DNA of 23,565 bases from a virus, in IMG/VR virus record IMGVR_UViG_3300024346_003735, positions 1-23,565 of that record; one strand, written 5' to 3'. Shown here piece by piece: positions 23,272 to 23,565 of the stretch (its first letter is position 1; each line of letters starts with the position of its first letter). The position numbers were made by a program, and so were the translations under genes. The notes under the pieces were generated by a model. The model was not told the origin of the DNA. It saw only the letters and a program-made list of their open reading frames with translations, and did no database searches.

Positions 23272-23279
23272 TATTTATC
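23272..23279 (-). promoter_or_regulatory. T4-type late promoter for the 137-aa gene
   Basis: GATAAATA on the minus strand, starting 3 bases after the stop of the upstream oxygenase gene. The predicted start is near 23266, giving a leader of about 20 bases with AGGG. Confidence 0.6.
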
Positions 23280-23281
23280 AA

Positions 23282-23565
23282 TTATAGTAGTTTGCCTTTC
23301 ATGATCCAATTAACACTAATGCGTCTAGGAACTGTGCTAGATATAGGACTATGATTTAGTCTGCAATCAAACATTAAAGCAGAATTTTCTTTATGCACAA
23401 ATTCAGTATCATCAAATTTAGTTCCGCCATCTGCATCGTTTACATAATATAATAGACTATAATATCCAGGTTCAACCATATCTTGATGCCAACCTGTATT
23501 TTGACCAGGTGTATAAAAGTTAATCATACACCTATGTAGATGATCTAACTCAAAAATATCTTTGT
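23282..23565 (-). CDS. 2-oxoglutarate/Fe(II)-dependent oxygenase, 5' end cut by window edge
   Basis: The frame is open to the window edge, so the ATG at 23527 (MINFYTPGQN) is probably internal: residues KDIFELDHLHRC precede it in frame. The visible part is the C-terminal double-stranded beta-helix of the prolyl-4-hydroxylase type: iron ligands H-x-D in TGWHQD (H14, D16 counted from that Met), distal H59 in LNHSP, and the 2-oxoglutarate-binding Arg in PRRISVNW (R69). YSLLYYVNDADGGTKF is the usual linking segment. Such oxygenases are frequent in T4-like marine phages, where the substrate (a virion protein, a nucleic acid or a metabolite) is not known. All ligands are present in the visible part, so it looks active. 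Confidence 0.85.
   Translation of the reverse strand, partial: KDIFELDHLHRCMINFYTPGQNTGWHQDMVEPGYYSLLYYVNDADGGTKFDDTEFVHKENSALMFDCRLNHSPISSTVPRRISVNWIMKGKLL

Overview
The window is a piece of the virion-morphogenesis region of a T4-like marine myovirus, of the broad type that infects cyanobacteria and SAR11. The DNA is AT-rich. I recognise the T4 homologues gp16, gp4, gp19, gp18, gp13, gp14 and gp15 by family motifs and by their neighbours. Ten copies of a T4-type late promoter (TATAAATA-like, mostly GATAAATA) sit directly in front of genes. There are no rRNA or tRNA genes, IS elements, integrases or CRISPR arrays. No stretch longer than about 110 bases lacks a gene, so there are no large empty regions.

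Layout: 1-7614 is one leftward late block. In transcription order it runs gp18 (sheath, unusually large at 1108 aa), gp19 (tube), a 408-aa tube-like protein, a 113-aa conserved protein, gp4 (head-completion nuclease fold), gp16 (small terminase) and two conserved virion-type proteins, the last cut by the window edge. At 7727-8551 a rightward HNH-type zinc protein converges on a leftward P-loop nucleotide kinase that has a perfect sigma-70 consensus promoter. gp13 (leftward) and gp14-gp15 (rightward) diverge from a palindromic pair of late promoters at 9400-9420. A Nudix hydrolase follows gp15.

At 12494-15479 lies a tightly overlapping four-gene cassette: hldE-like, hldD-like, a phosphomannose-isomerase-like cupin, and gmhB-like. 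It has its own perfect TTGACA-17 bp-TATAAT promoter. Together these genes would make ADP-L-glycero-beta-D-manno-heptose, the activated precursor of LPS inner-core heptose. The canonical first enzyme, GmhA, is not in the window. The cupin is a plausible replacement because the reaction it would catalyse is chemically analogous to the phosphomannose isomerase reaction. This is the strongest candidate for a new system here.

From 15476 to the right edge the leftward genes are a 2143-aa repeat-rich virion or fibre protein, a 294-aa fibre-like protein, a 137-aa conserved structural protein and a 2-oxoglutarate/Fe(II) oxygenase cut by the edge.

Other points of note: gp14 apparently starts at a non-canonical ATC codon; three genes have promoters whose predicted transcription start is the A of the ATG (leaderless mRNAs); and a small G-W/Y module recurs in the neck, tail-completion and sheath proteins. 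All functional names rest on motif recognition by eye, without database searches.
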